Origin: Stenotrophomonas sp. MYb238
Lineage (GTDB): Bacteria; Pseudomonadota; Gammaproteobacteria; Xanthomonadales; Xanthomonadaceae
Assembly (NCBI RefSeq): GCF_009496535.1
Contig: NZ_WIDL01000006.1
Coordinates: 120,033 to 184,032 of the forward strand
DNA length: 64,000 bases
Direction: 5' to 3'
Shown piece after piece: positions 1 through 6,638 of this stretch; positions within the stretch are counted from its first letter, which is position 1, and each line of letters starts with the position of its first letter. Below the pieces are notes generated by a model, which saw nothing but the letters and a program-made list of their open reading frames with translations, was not told the origin of the DNA and searched no databases. The position numbers and the translations under genes are program-made.

Positions 1-131
1 CCGGCGTTGACCTCGCCCACCAGTTCCACGAGCGTGCCGTACAGCGGCACCTCGGTGCGGTACATGTGCGACATCGCCTGCGAAAACAGGCTGCGGATGT
101 GATCGGCGGAAACGAAACGGTCGGCGGTCAT
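1..131 (-). CDS. 2-oxoadipate dioxygenase/decarboxylase, HglS/YdcJ family (5' end only)
   Basis: Only the first ~43 codons are inside the window; the gene runs off the left edge. The translation starts MTADRFVSADHIRSLFSQAM and continues through a MYRTEVPLYGTLVELV stretch, which matches the N-terminus of E. coli YdcJ as I remember it (DUF1338, VOC-fold). Members called HglS convert 2-oxoadipate to 2-hydroxyglutarate in D-lysine/pipecolate catabolism and are Fe(II) enzymes. The metal ligands lie outside the window, so function rests on N-terminal similarity. It is the only gene in this corner reading leftward out of the window. Confidence 0.75.
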   Translation of the reverse strand, partial: MTADRFVSADHIRSLFSQAMSHMYRTEVPLYGTLVELVGEVNA

Positions 132-214
132 GGCGGGGGGGCACGGCGTGGCGGGGGAAGCGGCCATTTTCGCCCGGATGACGGCCCGGGTCATCCGTCG
201 TCCCCCCGAAAACC

Positions 215-285
215 CGTAGGAGCGGCTTCAGCCGCGAATGGCCCTGCCCGTGTGCGTTCCGGTCGCGGCTGAAGCCGCTCCTACG
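215..285. repeat. GTAG-type REP (SMAG-like) inverted pair
   Basis: Two arms, GTAGGAGCGGCTTCAGCCGC near 216 and its reverse complement ending at 285, flank a ~30-base spacer. Each arm is itself a small hairpin. This is the palindromic repeat family with the GTAG head known from Stenotrophomonas and relatives. The right arm supplies the TAG stop codon of the neighbouring minus-strand gene. Confidence 0.9.
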
Positions 286-871
286 GGTGACCGCGGGCCG
301 CGTCGCGCTGGGCGCGATCGCCCAGCTGGCGCCGCAGCAGCGCGTCCAGCTGGACCGGGCGGTCCCAATGGTCGTAGCTGGCCACCAGCGCATGACGCAC
401 GGCGCGCCAATGCAGGTTGTCCGGCGCCACCGGCAGGCTTTCCACCGCGGTCTTCCAGCCCTCGCCCGGGTGCCGGCTGCGCGCCTGCACCGGCTCGCGG
501 CAGGTGGCGCCGATGGCCTGGCCCCAGAAGCAGGCGAACCAGACGTCGCCGGCCGCCCAGCCATGCTGCCGCATCAGCGCCTCGACGTAGCCGCGGCGCG
601 CGCCGCCGTAGCGCACCACCTCGTCGACGAAAGCGTCGGGGTAGCGCGCGGCGTACAGGTTGACGTCGGCCAGCTGCCGGTCGAGCCAGGCGTCGCCGGT
701 ACCGGGTTCATAGGGAGCGTTGGCTGGCGTAGCGGGCGCCGGCTGGGCCAATGCCACGCCGGGAAGAACGAGGAACGCGTGGAGAGAAACGAGGAGCGAG
801 AGAAAACCGCAGCGCAGCCACGTCGCTCCTGCCTTCGCCTCCGCGTTTACCCGTCCCCCGTTCCTGTTCAC
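281..871 (-). CDS. Secreted protein of unknown function
   Basis: A ~196-residue protein that I do not recognise. A GTG at 871 overlaps the HAD hydrolase stop as GTGA, implying translational coupling. The N-terminus has a basic region, then a hydrophobic run (LRCGFLSLLVSLHAFLVLPG) and a plausible signal-peptidase site at VALAQ, so it is probably exported. The mature part is rich in W, R and D, with a VWFACFWGQAIGATC segment holding two Cys that could form a periplasmic disulfide. The TAG stop lies inside a GTAG repeat. The same frame stays open upstream across the HAD gene, but that part is a shadow. Confidence 0.6.
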   Translation of the reverse strand: MNRNGGRVNAEAKAGATWLRCGFLSLLVSLHAFLVLPGVALAQPAPATPANAPYEPGTGDAWLDRQLADVNLYAARYPDAFVDEVVRYGGARRGYVEALMRQHGWAAGDVWFACFWGQAIGATCREPVQARSRHPGEGWKTAVESLPVAPDNLHWRAVRHALVASYDHWDRPVQLDALLRRQLGDRAQRDAARGHP

Positions 872-1617
872 GCGTGCGCCGCCTCGATCGCCGCCACCGC
901 TTCCGGCCACTGCCAGGCGGTATCGGCCAGGCGCAGGCGCGGTTCGTCGCTGGAAACGCCGTGCTCGGCCTCGTGCGCCCAGGTCACGGCGTACGGGGTG
1001 TGCACGCCCCAGCCGCCGAGCGCCAGCACCGGCTCGATGTCCGAGCGCAGCGAGTTGCCGATCATCACGAAGCGCCCGGCCGGCAGGTCGAACTCGGCCA
1101 GCACCCGCGCGTAGGTGGCCGGGTCCTTCTCCGAGACGATCTCGATGCGCGGGAACAGGTCGCGCAGGCCGGAGCGCTCGATCTTCTGCTCCTGGTGGAA
1201 CAGGTCGCCCTTGGTGATCAGCACCACCGGCCAGCGCGCGGCGATGGCGGCCACCGCCTCGCGCACGCCGTCGATCACCTCGACCGGATGCTGCAGGGTG
1301 CGGCGGCCGATCTCGACGATCTGGCGCAGGTGCGCGGCGGAGATGCGCTCGCCGGTCAGTTCGATGGCGGCCTCGATCATCGACAGGGTCATGCCCTTGG
1401 CGCCGTAGCCGAACACCTCGAGGTTGCGCCGTTCCACCTTGAGCAGGTGCTGCGCGGTGCCGGCGTCGTGCAGGTCGATGTAGTGGCCGAGGACGGACTC
1501 GAAATCCTGTTCGGCCTGGCGGTAGTAGTCCTCGCTCTTCCAGAGCGTGTCGTCGCCGTCGAAGCCGACCAGGCCGACGGCGGGGGAAGGTACGGATGCG
1601 GGGGATGCGGAAGTCAT
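868..1617 (-). CDS. HAD-superfamily hydrolase (phosphatase)
   Basis: A 249-residue HAD-like phosphatase, probably cytoplasmic. Motif I is FDGDDTLW (D20 nucleophile, D22 acid/base), motif II is the Thr of VVLITKGD, motif III the Lys of SEKDP, and motif IV is MIGNSLRSD, where the usual first Asp is Asn. The helical insertion after motif I is typical of the C1-cap YjjG / phosphoglycolate phosphatase group. The substrate cannot be told. It is the upstream member of a coupled pair with the secreted unknown protein. Its 5' side is bounded by a hairpin at 1667-1697. Confidence 0.85.
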   Translation of the reverse strand: MTSASPASVPSPAVGLVGFDGDDTLWKSEDYYRQAEQDFESVLGHYIDLHDAGTAQHLLKVERRNLEVFGYGAKGMTLSMIEAAIELTGERISAAHLRQIVEIGRRTLQHPVEVIDGVREAVAAIAARWPVVLITKGDLFHQEQKIERSGLRDLFPRIEIVSEKDPATYARVLAEFDLPAGRFVMIGNSLRSDIEPVLALGGWGVHTPYAVTWAHEAEHGVSSDEPRLRLADTAWQWPEAVAAIEAAHA

Positions 1618-1666
1618 GCGCCACAGGATAGCAACCGGCCCCGGCGCGGTCGCGCTGCCCCGGATG

Positions 1667-1697
1667 CGACAGGAGCGGCCAGCGGCCGCTCCTGTCG
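1667..1697. terminator. Strong hairpin between EF-hand gene and HAD gene
   Basis: A 14-bp perfect stem, CGACAGGAGCGGCC paired with GGCCGCTCCTGTCG around a 3-base loop, lies 17 bases past the stop of the minus-strand EF-hand gene. There is no T-run, so it is either a REP-like element or a transcript-end stabiliser. It resembles the GTAG repeats (AGGAGCGGC core) but has a different head. Confidence 0.6.
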
Positions 1698-1713
1698 GAC
1701 TGGCGCCGGCGGG

Positions 1714-2064
1714 TTACTTCTGCTGCGAGGCGGCGTAGGTACGGTACTCGTCGGGGGTCAGCTTGCCGTCCTTGTCGGCGTCGGCGGCATCGAAGACCTG
1801 GGCCAGGCCGGCATGGGCCTGCGCCTCGGTGCGGTTGATGCTGCCGTCGCCGTCGGTATCCAGGCTGGCCCACGACTGGCCATCGCCATTGGCCGACGCC
1901 GATGCCGCGGCGTCGGCGGCCGTACCCTGCTGCGCCTGGGCGGCCTGTTCCTGCGCCTGGCGTTCCTGCTGCGCCTGCGGGTCCTGGGCCATGGCCGGCA
2001 TCGCCAGCGCGGCACCGACGGCGGCGACGAGGGCGAACAACGGGTTGCGGTTGCGAACGGTCAT
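1714..2064 (-). CDS. Exported EF-hand protein
   Basis: A 116-residue protein with a signal peptide (basic start, hydrophobic ALVAAVGAALAMPAMAQ) and two EF-hand loops, DTDGDGSINRTE and DADKDGKLTPDE, with Ca2+ ligands at the usual positions 1, 3, 5 and 12. The segment between signal and first loop is Q/A-rich and probably disordered. ATG at 2064 was chosen because GGAGA lies about 7 bases upstream; the reading frame is open 26 codons further but without a start signal. Likely role: periplasmic calcium binding. Target unknown. Confidence 0.8.
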   Translation of the reverse strand: MTVRNRNPLFALVAAVGAALAMPAMAQDPQAQQERQAQEQAAQAQQGTAADAAASASANGDGQSWASLDTDGDGSINRTEAQAHAGLAQVFDAADADKDGKLTPDEYRTYAASQQK

Positions 2065-2286
2065 CGGGTGTTCTCCTGCGGTGTTGGGAAAGCGCGGTGG
2101 ATCCGCACGCCCCCACCCTCGCAACCCTGCCCTGAATCGCACGCCCCCCGTGGATCGGCGGCAGACACGGCCTTAACCAACACCGCCCGCAGATCCATTA
2201 CCGCCCTGGTTAGCGCGGCGTGAGCCGCGGGTAAGCCACGCATTCGGGCGTTCCATCGGCGGCGCCGTGGGCCGCCGCCAGCGCGG
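2065..2286. other. Intergenic stretch, no gene seen
   Basis: About 220 bases between two minus-strand genes. I see no convincing ORF. It must carry the promoter of the EF-hand gene, but no clear -35/-10 pair stands out. Confidence 0.5.
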
Positions 2287-2667
2287 TTAGTCGACGCTGC
2301 TGTCGTCGATCGGCGCGGCGTGCGAACTGAACGCCCGCCATCCAAGCCCCACGCCGACCAGGGCACCGGCCGCTTCCAGCACCACGCGCGTACCCAGCTG
2401 GTCCGGATCGTGGATGCCGGCCAGCGCCAGCCGCGCGTACAGCGGCGACTCCAGCTGCACCATGCCCAGGTAGAACAGGTTCCAGCCGTCCACTCCGGCG
2501 CCGATGGCGACCGCCGCCAGGCACGGCCAGGCGATGGCATGGCCCTGCGACAGGCCGGCGCGGCGGCAGACCTGCCACCACAGGAAGAACACCACGAAGC
2601 CGACGGCGAGCGCGATCAGCGCCGCTTCCAGCGAGCCCAGCAGGCCGTAGTGCAGTTCGAGGTTCAT
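2287..2667 (-). CDS. Small inner-membrane protein of unknown function
   Basis: A 126-residue protein with three hydrophobic segments (about residues 12-32, 46-62 and 98-112). There is no signal peptidase site and no motif I can assign. The segment between helices 2 and 3 (GVDGWNLFYLGMVQLESPLY) may sit at the membrane edge. The N-terminus MNLELHYGLLGSLEAALIAL looks like a genuine membrane start. It stands alone between the EF-hand gene and a REP pair. Confidence 0.6.
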   Translation of the reverse strand: MNLELHYGLLGSLEAALIALAVGFVVFFLWWQVCRRAGLSQGHAIAWPCLAAVAIGAGVDGWNLFYLGMVQLESPLYARLALAGIHDPDQLGTRVVLEAAGALVGVGLGWRAFSSHAAPIDDSSVD

Positions 2668-2721
2668 CGGCTATCGGCCATCGCAACGGGGAGCGGCAGT
2701 GTATCCGGGCTGCGCAACCCG

Positions 2722-2830
2722 CGTAGGAGCGGCTTCAGCCGCGAAGGGGCTTGCGTGGAGATGCCGCGACAGCCACGTTCCCACAGGGGATCAATGGGAA
2801 AGCCCCTTCGCGGCTGAAGCCGCTCCTACG
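2722..2830. repeat. GTAG-type REP pair
   Basis: Inverted arms CGTAGGAGCGGCTTCAGCCG (2722) and the complement ending at 2830 are separated by ~50 bases. Beyond the core, the arms extend into GCGAAGGGGCTT / AAGCCCCTTCGC, so the paired region is about 29 bases per side. Confidence 0.9.
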
Positions 2831-2839
2831 GGGGGACCG

Positions 2840-3538
2840 TCAGCGCACCGGGAAGTCGTAGGCGGTGTCGGGCGTCGGTTCGGGCCGGAACGTGTAGTGC
2901 CACCATTCCATCGGATAGTTGGCGAAGCCTTCGGCACGCATCGCGTCCAGCAGCAGCTGGCGGTTGGCGCGCTGCTGCGGGGTGATGTCGGGGCTGTCGG
3001 TATGGGCCAGCGGATCGAAGCGGTCGAAGCCGGTGCCCATGTCCACTTCCGTGCAACCGTCCTGGCGGCAGTCGAGCAGGCCCAGGTCCACGGTCGCGCC
3101 GCGGCTGTGGCCGGAATGCTCGGCGATGTAGCCGTCCAGCAACCGGCTCTTGTCGATGTTCGGGTAGTAGCGGGCCTTGGCCTGCTGGTCGGCCGGGTCG
3201 TGCGCCCAGGCGACGAACGCCTGCACCGACCGCACCGGGCGGTAGCAGTCGTACAGGCGCAGCGCGTGGCCCTGCGCCTGCAACGTGCGCTGCACGCGCG
3301 CCAGCGCCTGTGCGACGGGCGCGAGCAGGTAGCAGCGCGGCGCGTCGTAGCCGGGCACCGGGCGGCCGGTGAAGTTGTCGCTGCCGGCATAACGCATGTC
3401 CAGCGAGAAACCCGGCGCCAGCGTGGCGACATCCAGCATGCCGGCCTGCGCCGGCGTGGCGGCGGGGGAGACCGCCGGCGCTGCCTGTGCACTCGTGCAG
3501 GCCAGCAGCAGAGCCAGGGCATGGCCGCGGTTACGCAT
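2840..3538 (-). CDS. ddpX: D-alanyl-D-alanine dipeptidase, VanX/DdpX family (M15D)
   Basis: A 232-residue exported Zn peptidase that cleaves D-Ala-D-Ala. It has a short signal region ending around SAQAAP (an LLAC sequence could alternatively be a lipobox). The zinc/active-site motifs are present: SGHSRGATVDLG (SxHxxGxxxD) and EWWHYTF (catalytic Glu and Zn His), both near expected positions for VanX. ATG at 3538 has AGGAG 7 bases upstream. In this neighbourhood it would release D-Ala-D-Ala or trim pentapeptides from cell-wall turnover; no vanHA-like partners are next to it, so glycopeptide resistance is unlikely. Confidence 0.85.
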   Translation of the reverse strand: MRNRGHALALLLACTSAQAAPAVSPAATPAQAGMLDVATLAPGFSLDMRYAGSDNFTGRPVPGYDAPRCYLLAPVAQALARVQRTLQAQGHALRLYDCYRPVRSVQAFVAWAHDPADQQAKARYYPNIDKSRLLDGYIAEHSGHSRGATVDLGLLDCRQDGCTEVDMGTGFDRFDPLAHTDSPDITPQQRANRQLLLDAMRAEGFANYPMEWWHYTFRPEPTPDTAYDFPVR

Positions 3539-3563
3539 TGCAATCTCCTAGGGGCTTGTGGTG

Positions 3564-3635
3564 GTAGGAGCGCACTTCAGTGCGCGATGGGGCTCTACCG
3601 GCAAAGCCCCATCGCGCACTGAAGTGCGCTCCTAC
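3564..3635. repeat. GTAG-type REP pair, ACTTCAGT variant
   Basis: GTAGGAGCGCACTTCAGTGC and its complement, extended by GCGATGGGGCT / AGCCCCATCGC, form a ~31-bp paired stem around a short centre. It fills the gap between the SIS-protein gene and ddpX and could act as a transcript stabiliser or terminator between them. Confidence 0.9.
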
Positions 3636-3638
3636 AGC

Positions 3639-5726
3639 TTAGTTCCGTTCGCGCAGGTAGCCGTTCAGGCCCTTGTCGCGCAGTTGCCGCGCCGCACCGG
3701 CCCAGTCCAGCGGCTTGCCGTTGTCCAGGCGCTCGAGCACCGCGACGATCGCCAGTTCCACTTCGGGCAGCTGCGCCGCTTCGGGCAGCCGCGCACGCTG
3801 GTCGATCGCCTCGTACAGCACGACGTTGGCCTCGGCATAGCTCAGCGGCGCGGTGGCGCCGTGCCGCGCGCGCCAGCGCTTGCCGTCGAGCACCGCGTTG
3901 ACGTGCGACTGGATCAGGTAGGTGGCGCGGCCGATCAGCTTGAGGTTGCCCGGCTGCACCGCGGTCATGGTGTTGCCGACCGTGCGCCCGAGCCGCGCCA
4001 TCACCGCGGTCGAATGCGCGTTGAGCAGCATCTTCAGCGCCAGCGTGCGGTCCAGGCCGAGCGGATCGCGGCGTTGCGGCAGGTCCAGCGCGATGCCCTG
4101 GGCCGCGCCGTCCAGGCCCTTCAGGTCGTCGCCGGCACCCGCGCCGTGTCCCACCGTGACGGTGAGCCGGCCGGCACCGGCATCGCCGAACGCCTGCCAC
4201 CATTGCCGCGCGAGCGCATCCACCGGTTCGCCGGCGTAGCGCAGCAGCACGCCCAGGTCGTCGGTTTGCGGCGGCAGGCGCTCGCGGTTCTGCGGCGACC
4301 AGGATAGGTCGTACAGCGCCTGCTGCTCGGCGCCGGCGCGCTCCAGGCTGCGCAGCGCGGTACCGCGCAGCGCCGGATCGTCCACCTTCTGCTCGAACTG
4401 CGGGCGGTACTGCGCCGCGTCCAGCCCATGGAAGGGACGGTGCAGCAAGGCATCCCAGGCGGCCTGCGGGGTCGCCACCGGCGCCCATACGCGGATCCAC
4501 GACGCCGGCGGCGTGGTGTCGGTGCGGTCCAGCGGCGCCAGCCGGAAGGTCGGCGCGCGCTCGGTGACGTCCACGAATACCGGCATCAGGGTCTCGCCGG
4601 CCAGGTAGGTGGCGTGGCGGCCACCGGCATAGGCCTGCGCCTCGCGCACGGTCCACTGCGCCAGCTGCGGCGCGCTGCCGGCCACGGTGCGCTGCAATCC
4701 GGCGAAGCCACGCAGCCGGCTTTCGATGCTGTCCTTGGCATCCAGGCCAAGGCGCTGCGCATCGGCCGCCGGCAGGTGCGGCAGCAGCAGCGCGCGCAGC
4801 GCGTCCTCCAGCACCAGGCCCAGTGCGTACAGGCTGGTGGTGGTGGCCTGCATGCGGGTGGAGCCGGTGATGGCCTGCGGGCCGGTGGGCAGCGCGATCT
4901 TGTGGATGCGCGCGTCGTCGAGCACGCGCCGGCTGCGCTCGAACGGGCGCAGCACCTCGTCCGGATTGTTGTAGACGAACCAGACCCGATCGGTGCCTTC
5001 CCCGCGCTGGTCGGCGGCGGCCAGCGCGGTGCCGATCACCGCCGAAGTCTCGCCACCTTCGGTCACCGCGAACACCACGTCGTCGGCACCAATGCCGTCA
5101 TCGCGCATCTGCAGCGCGCCGATCAACTGCAGGTCCTCGAAGCCTTCCAGCGAGCTGATCAGCGCGCGGTCGCCACCGGTGATCTCGCCGCGCACGCGCT
5201 CGCCCAGGTCCGCCGGCAGCTTGGCGGCGATGCGCGGCCACGCCGGATCGGCCTGCATGCGCATCCAGAACGGGCGCCACACGCCGCTTTCCAGGGTCTC
5301 GGCCAGGCGCCCGGTGGACCCGGTGCCGTAGAAGTAGATGCGGTGGCCGTCGCGCAGCGCGCGCTGCACCGCGGCCGAGGCGGCATGCAGTTTCGCCATG
5401 CGCTGCGGGTCGTCGGCCAGCGCGGCGAAGGCGCGGGCCACGTCCTCGTCCACCGAGAACAGCTGCGACAGCGCCTGCGCCGGATCGGTCGCGGCCACTT
5501 CGCTCAGGTTCCAGGTCCTGGGGTGGCGCTGCTCGGTCAGCAGCGTGTGCAGCTGGAACTGGGTGCGCTGCTGCACGAACTCGGTCGATGCCGGCGACGG
5601 CGGCAGGCCCAGCCGCTCGCCGGCATCGGCGGCAAGAGCGGCCGGGCTGATCGCCGCCAGGCTCAGGGCGAACGTCATGGCAATGCGTCCGGTACGGGGG
5701 AAGGATGCACGGTTCGGTCGAGTCAT
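3639..5726 (-). CDS. Exported MurQ/GckR-like SIS-domain protein
   Basis: A 695-residue protein with a predicted signal peptide (MTFALSLAAISPAALAAD near residues 17-34). From about residue 64 it follows MurNAc-6-phosphate etherase (MurQ): TEQRHP start, SIS glycine loop GTGSTGRL (134-141), ITGGDRALISSLEGFED (182-198), ITGSTRM, and a C-terminal ARLGRTVGNTMTAVQPGNLK block. At 695 residues it is over twice MurQ length, closer to the two-SIS-domain glucokinase regulator GckR. By ungapped comparison from memory, the second MurQ catalytic Glu (VEGAED) is kept (E194), while the first (SEC of DASEC) appears replaced by Gly. ATG at 5726 has GAGG upstream. It follows the AmiD gene by 9 bases, so they are co-transcribed. 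Etherase activity is uncertain: MurQ works in the cytoplasm on a phosphorylated sugar. Confidence 0.7.
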   Translation of the reverse strand: MTRPNRASFPRTGRIAMTFALSLAAISPAALAADAGERLGLPPSPASTEFVQQRTQFQLHTLLTEQRHPRTWNLSEVAATDPAQALSQLFSVDEDVARAFAALADDPQRMAKLHAASAAVQRALRDGHRIYFYGTGSTGRLAETLESGVWRPFWMRMQADPAWPRIAAKLPADLGERVRGEITGGDRALISSLEGFEDLQLIGALQMRDDGIGADDVVFAVTEGGETSAVIGTALAAADQRGEGTDRVWFVYNNPDEVLRPFERSRRVLDDARIHKIALPTGPQAITGSTRMQATTTSLYALGLVLEDALRALLLPHLPAADAQRLGLDAKDSIESRLRGFAGLQRTVAGSAPQLAQWTVREAQAYAGGRHATYLAGETLMPVFVDVTERAPTFRLAPLDRTDTTPPASWIRVWAPVATPQAAWDALLHRPFHGLDAAQYRPQFEQKVDDPALRGTALRSLERAGAEQQALYDLSWSPQNRERLPPQTDDLGVLLRYAGEPVDALARQWWQAFGDAGAGRLTVTVGHGAGAGDDLKGLDGAAQGIALDLPQRRDPLGLDRTLALKMLLNAHSTAVMARLGRTVGNTMTAVQPGNLKLIGRATYLIQSHVNAVLDGKRWRARHGATAPLSYAEANVVLYEAIDQRARLPEAAQLPEVELAIVAVLERLDNGKPLDWAGAARQLRDKGLNGYLRERN

Positions 5727-5735
5727 GCGTCGGCC

Positions 5736-6494
5736 TCAGTTGTTCGCGGCGGGAGCGGCCGGGTCGCGCGAGGCCAGCGCATGCAGGATGCGCAGGTCCT
5801 CGGCGTCCAGTTCGGTGCCGCCCTGGCCGCGGAAGTGGTTGCGGAAGGCGCGCACCGTGGCGGCGCGGTCGTCCAGCGGATAGCCGATCAGGCGCAGCGC
5901 GGTCCACGGATCGAATCCGTCCGGCGCCGGCGGCGCGTCGGCGGCGGGCCAGCGGCCGAAGCCGGCGTCGGCCAGGCGCTTCCACGGGAACAGCGGGCCC
6001 GGATCGGGCTTGCGCGTCGGCGCAAGGTCCTGGTGGCCGATGATCTGGCTGCGCGGGATGCGCAGGCGCGTGCACAGGTCTTCCAGCAGCACCAGCAGGC
6101 TCTGGATCTGCGCCTCGGCGAACGGCGACTTGCCGTCGTTGTCCAGTTCGATGCCGATGGAGGCCGAATTGAGGTCGGTGAACGACCCCCAGCTGCCGGA
6201 GCCGGCATGCCAGGCACGGCGCTCGTCGCTGACCAGCTGGTAGTTTTTGCCGTCGGCGCCGATCAGGTAATGCGCGCTGACCGGGCCGCCGCTGTTGCGG
6301 CTGCGCAGCGTGTCCAGGCTCTGCTGCACCGAGTCCTGCTCGGTGAAATGGATGACGATCAGGTTGGGCCGGCGCACGTCCTGGTTGGGCGAAGGCACCC
6401 ATGTCGCCAGCGGATTGCGCGGGGGCGTGTGGCCGCAGGCGGTGAGCAGGGCCAGCAGCGCGGCCGGGAGCAACAGCTTGGGGGACATCTTCAT
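5736..6494 (-). CDS. N-acetylmuramoyl-L-alanine amidase lipoprotein, AmiD/AmpD family (copy 1)
   Basis: A 252-residue Amidase_2 (PGRP-fold) zinc amidase that cuts the MurNAc-L-Ala bond. The N-terminus is a lipoprotein signal with lipobox LTAC, so it is probably outer-membrane anchored like E. coli AmiD. Zn/catalytic residues are visible: the His of VIHFT, the conserved SAHYLIG, the His of IIGHQDLAP and the Asp of KPDPGPLFPW. ATG at 6494 was chosen because GAGG precedes it; a TTG one codon earlier and an ATG two codons later exist. It lies between a TonB receptor gene and the SIS-protein gene on the same strand. A paralogue is at 14731-15495. Confidence 0.88.
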   Translation of the reverse strand: MKMSPKLLLPAALLALLTACGHTPPRNPLATWVPSPNQDVRRPNLIVIHFTEQDSVQQSLDTLRSRNSGGPVSAHYLIGADGKNYQLVSDERRAWHAGSGSWGSFTDLNSASIGIELDNDGKSPFAEAQIQSLLVLLEDLCTRLRIPRSQIIGHQDLAPTRKPDPGPLFPWKRLADAGFGRWPAADAPPAPDGFDPWTALRLIGYPLDDRAATVRAFRNHFRGQGGTELDAEDLRILHALASRDPAAPAANN

Positions 6495-6579
6495 CAACGC
6501 CTCGCTTGCACAGCGGTGTGCTTCATGGATCGAGGCAGGACCGGCGCGCGGCCTGCCGACAACGCGAAGAAACGCGGGT

Positions 6580-6630
6580 GTCGCCGCCGGTCTGGCGGCG
6601 ACGACGGAAGGGGCCCAGATGCCGGGCCCC
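6580..6630. terminator. Two tandem hairpins between TonB receptor gene and amidase gene
   Basis: GTCGCCGCC/GGCGGCGAC (6580-6602) and GGGGCCC/GGGCCCC (6610-6630) lie just past the stop of the minus-strand receptor gene. With no T-runs, they look like partial terminators or mRNA-processing hairpins, which would lower expression of the downstream amidase relative to the receptor. Confidence 0.6.
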
Positions 6631-6638
6631 GGGGTACG

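Noticed and set aside
281-2116. Single 611-codon minus-strand gene
   Set aside because: It spans the HAD gene in a different frame; only its last ~196 codons after 871 look coding (signal peptide, normal composition).
2840-3538. Glycopeptide-resistance vanX
   Set aside because: No vanH, vanA or vanRS-like genes nearby; the cell-wall recycling context fits better.
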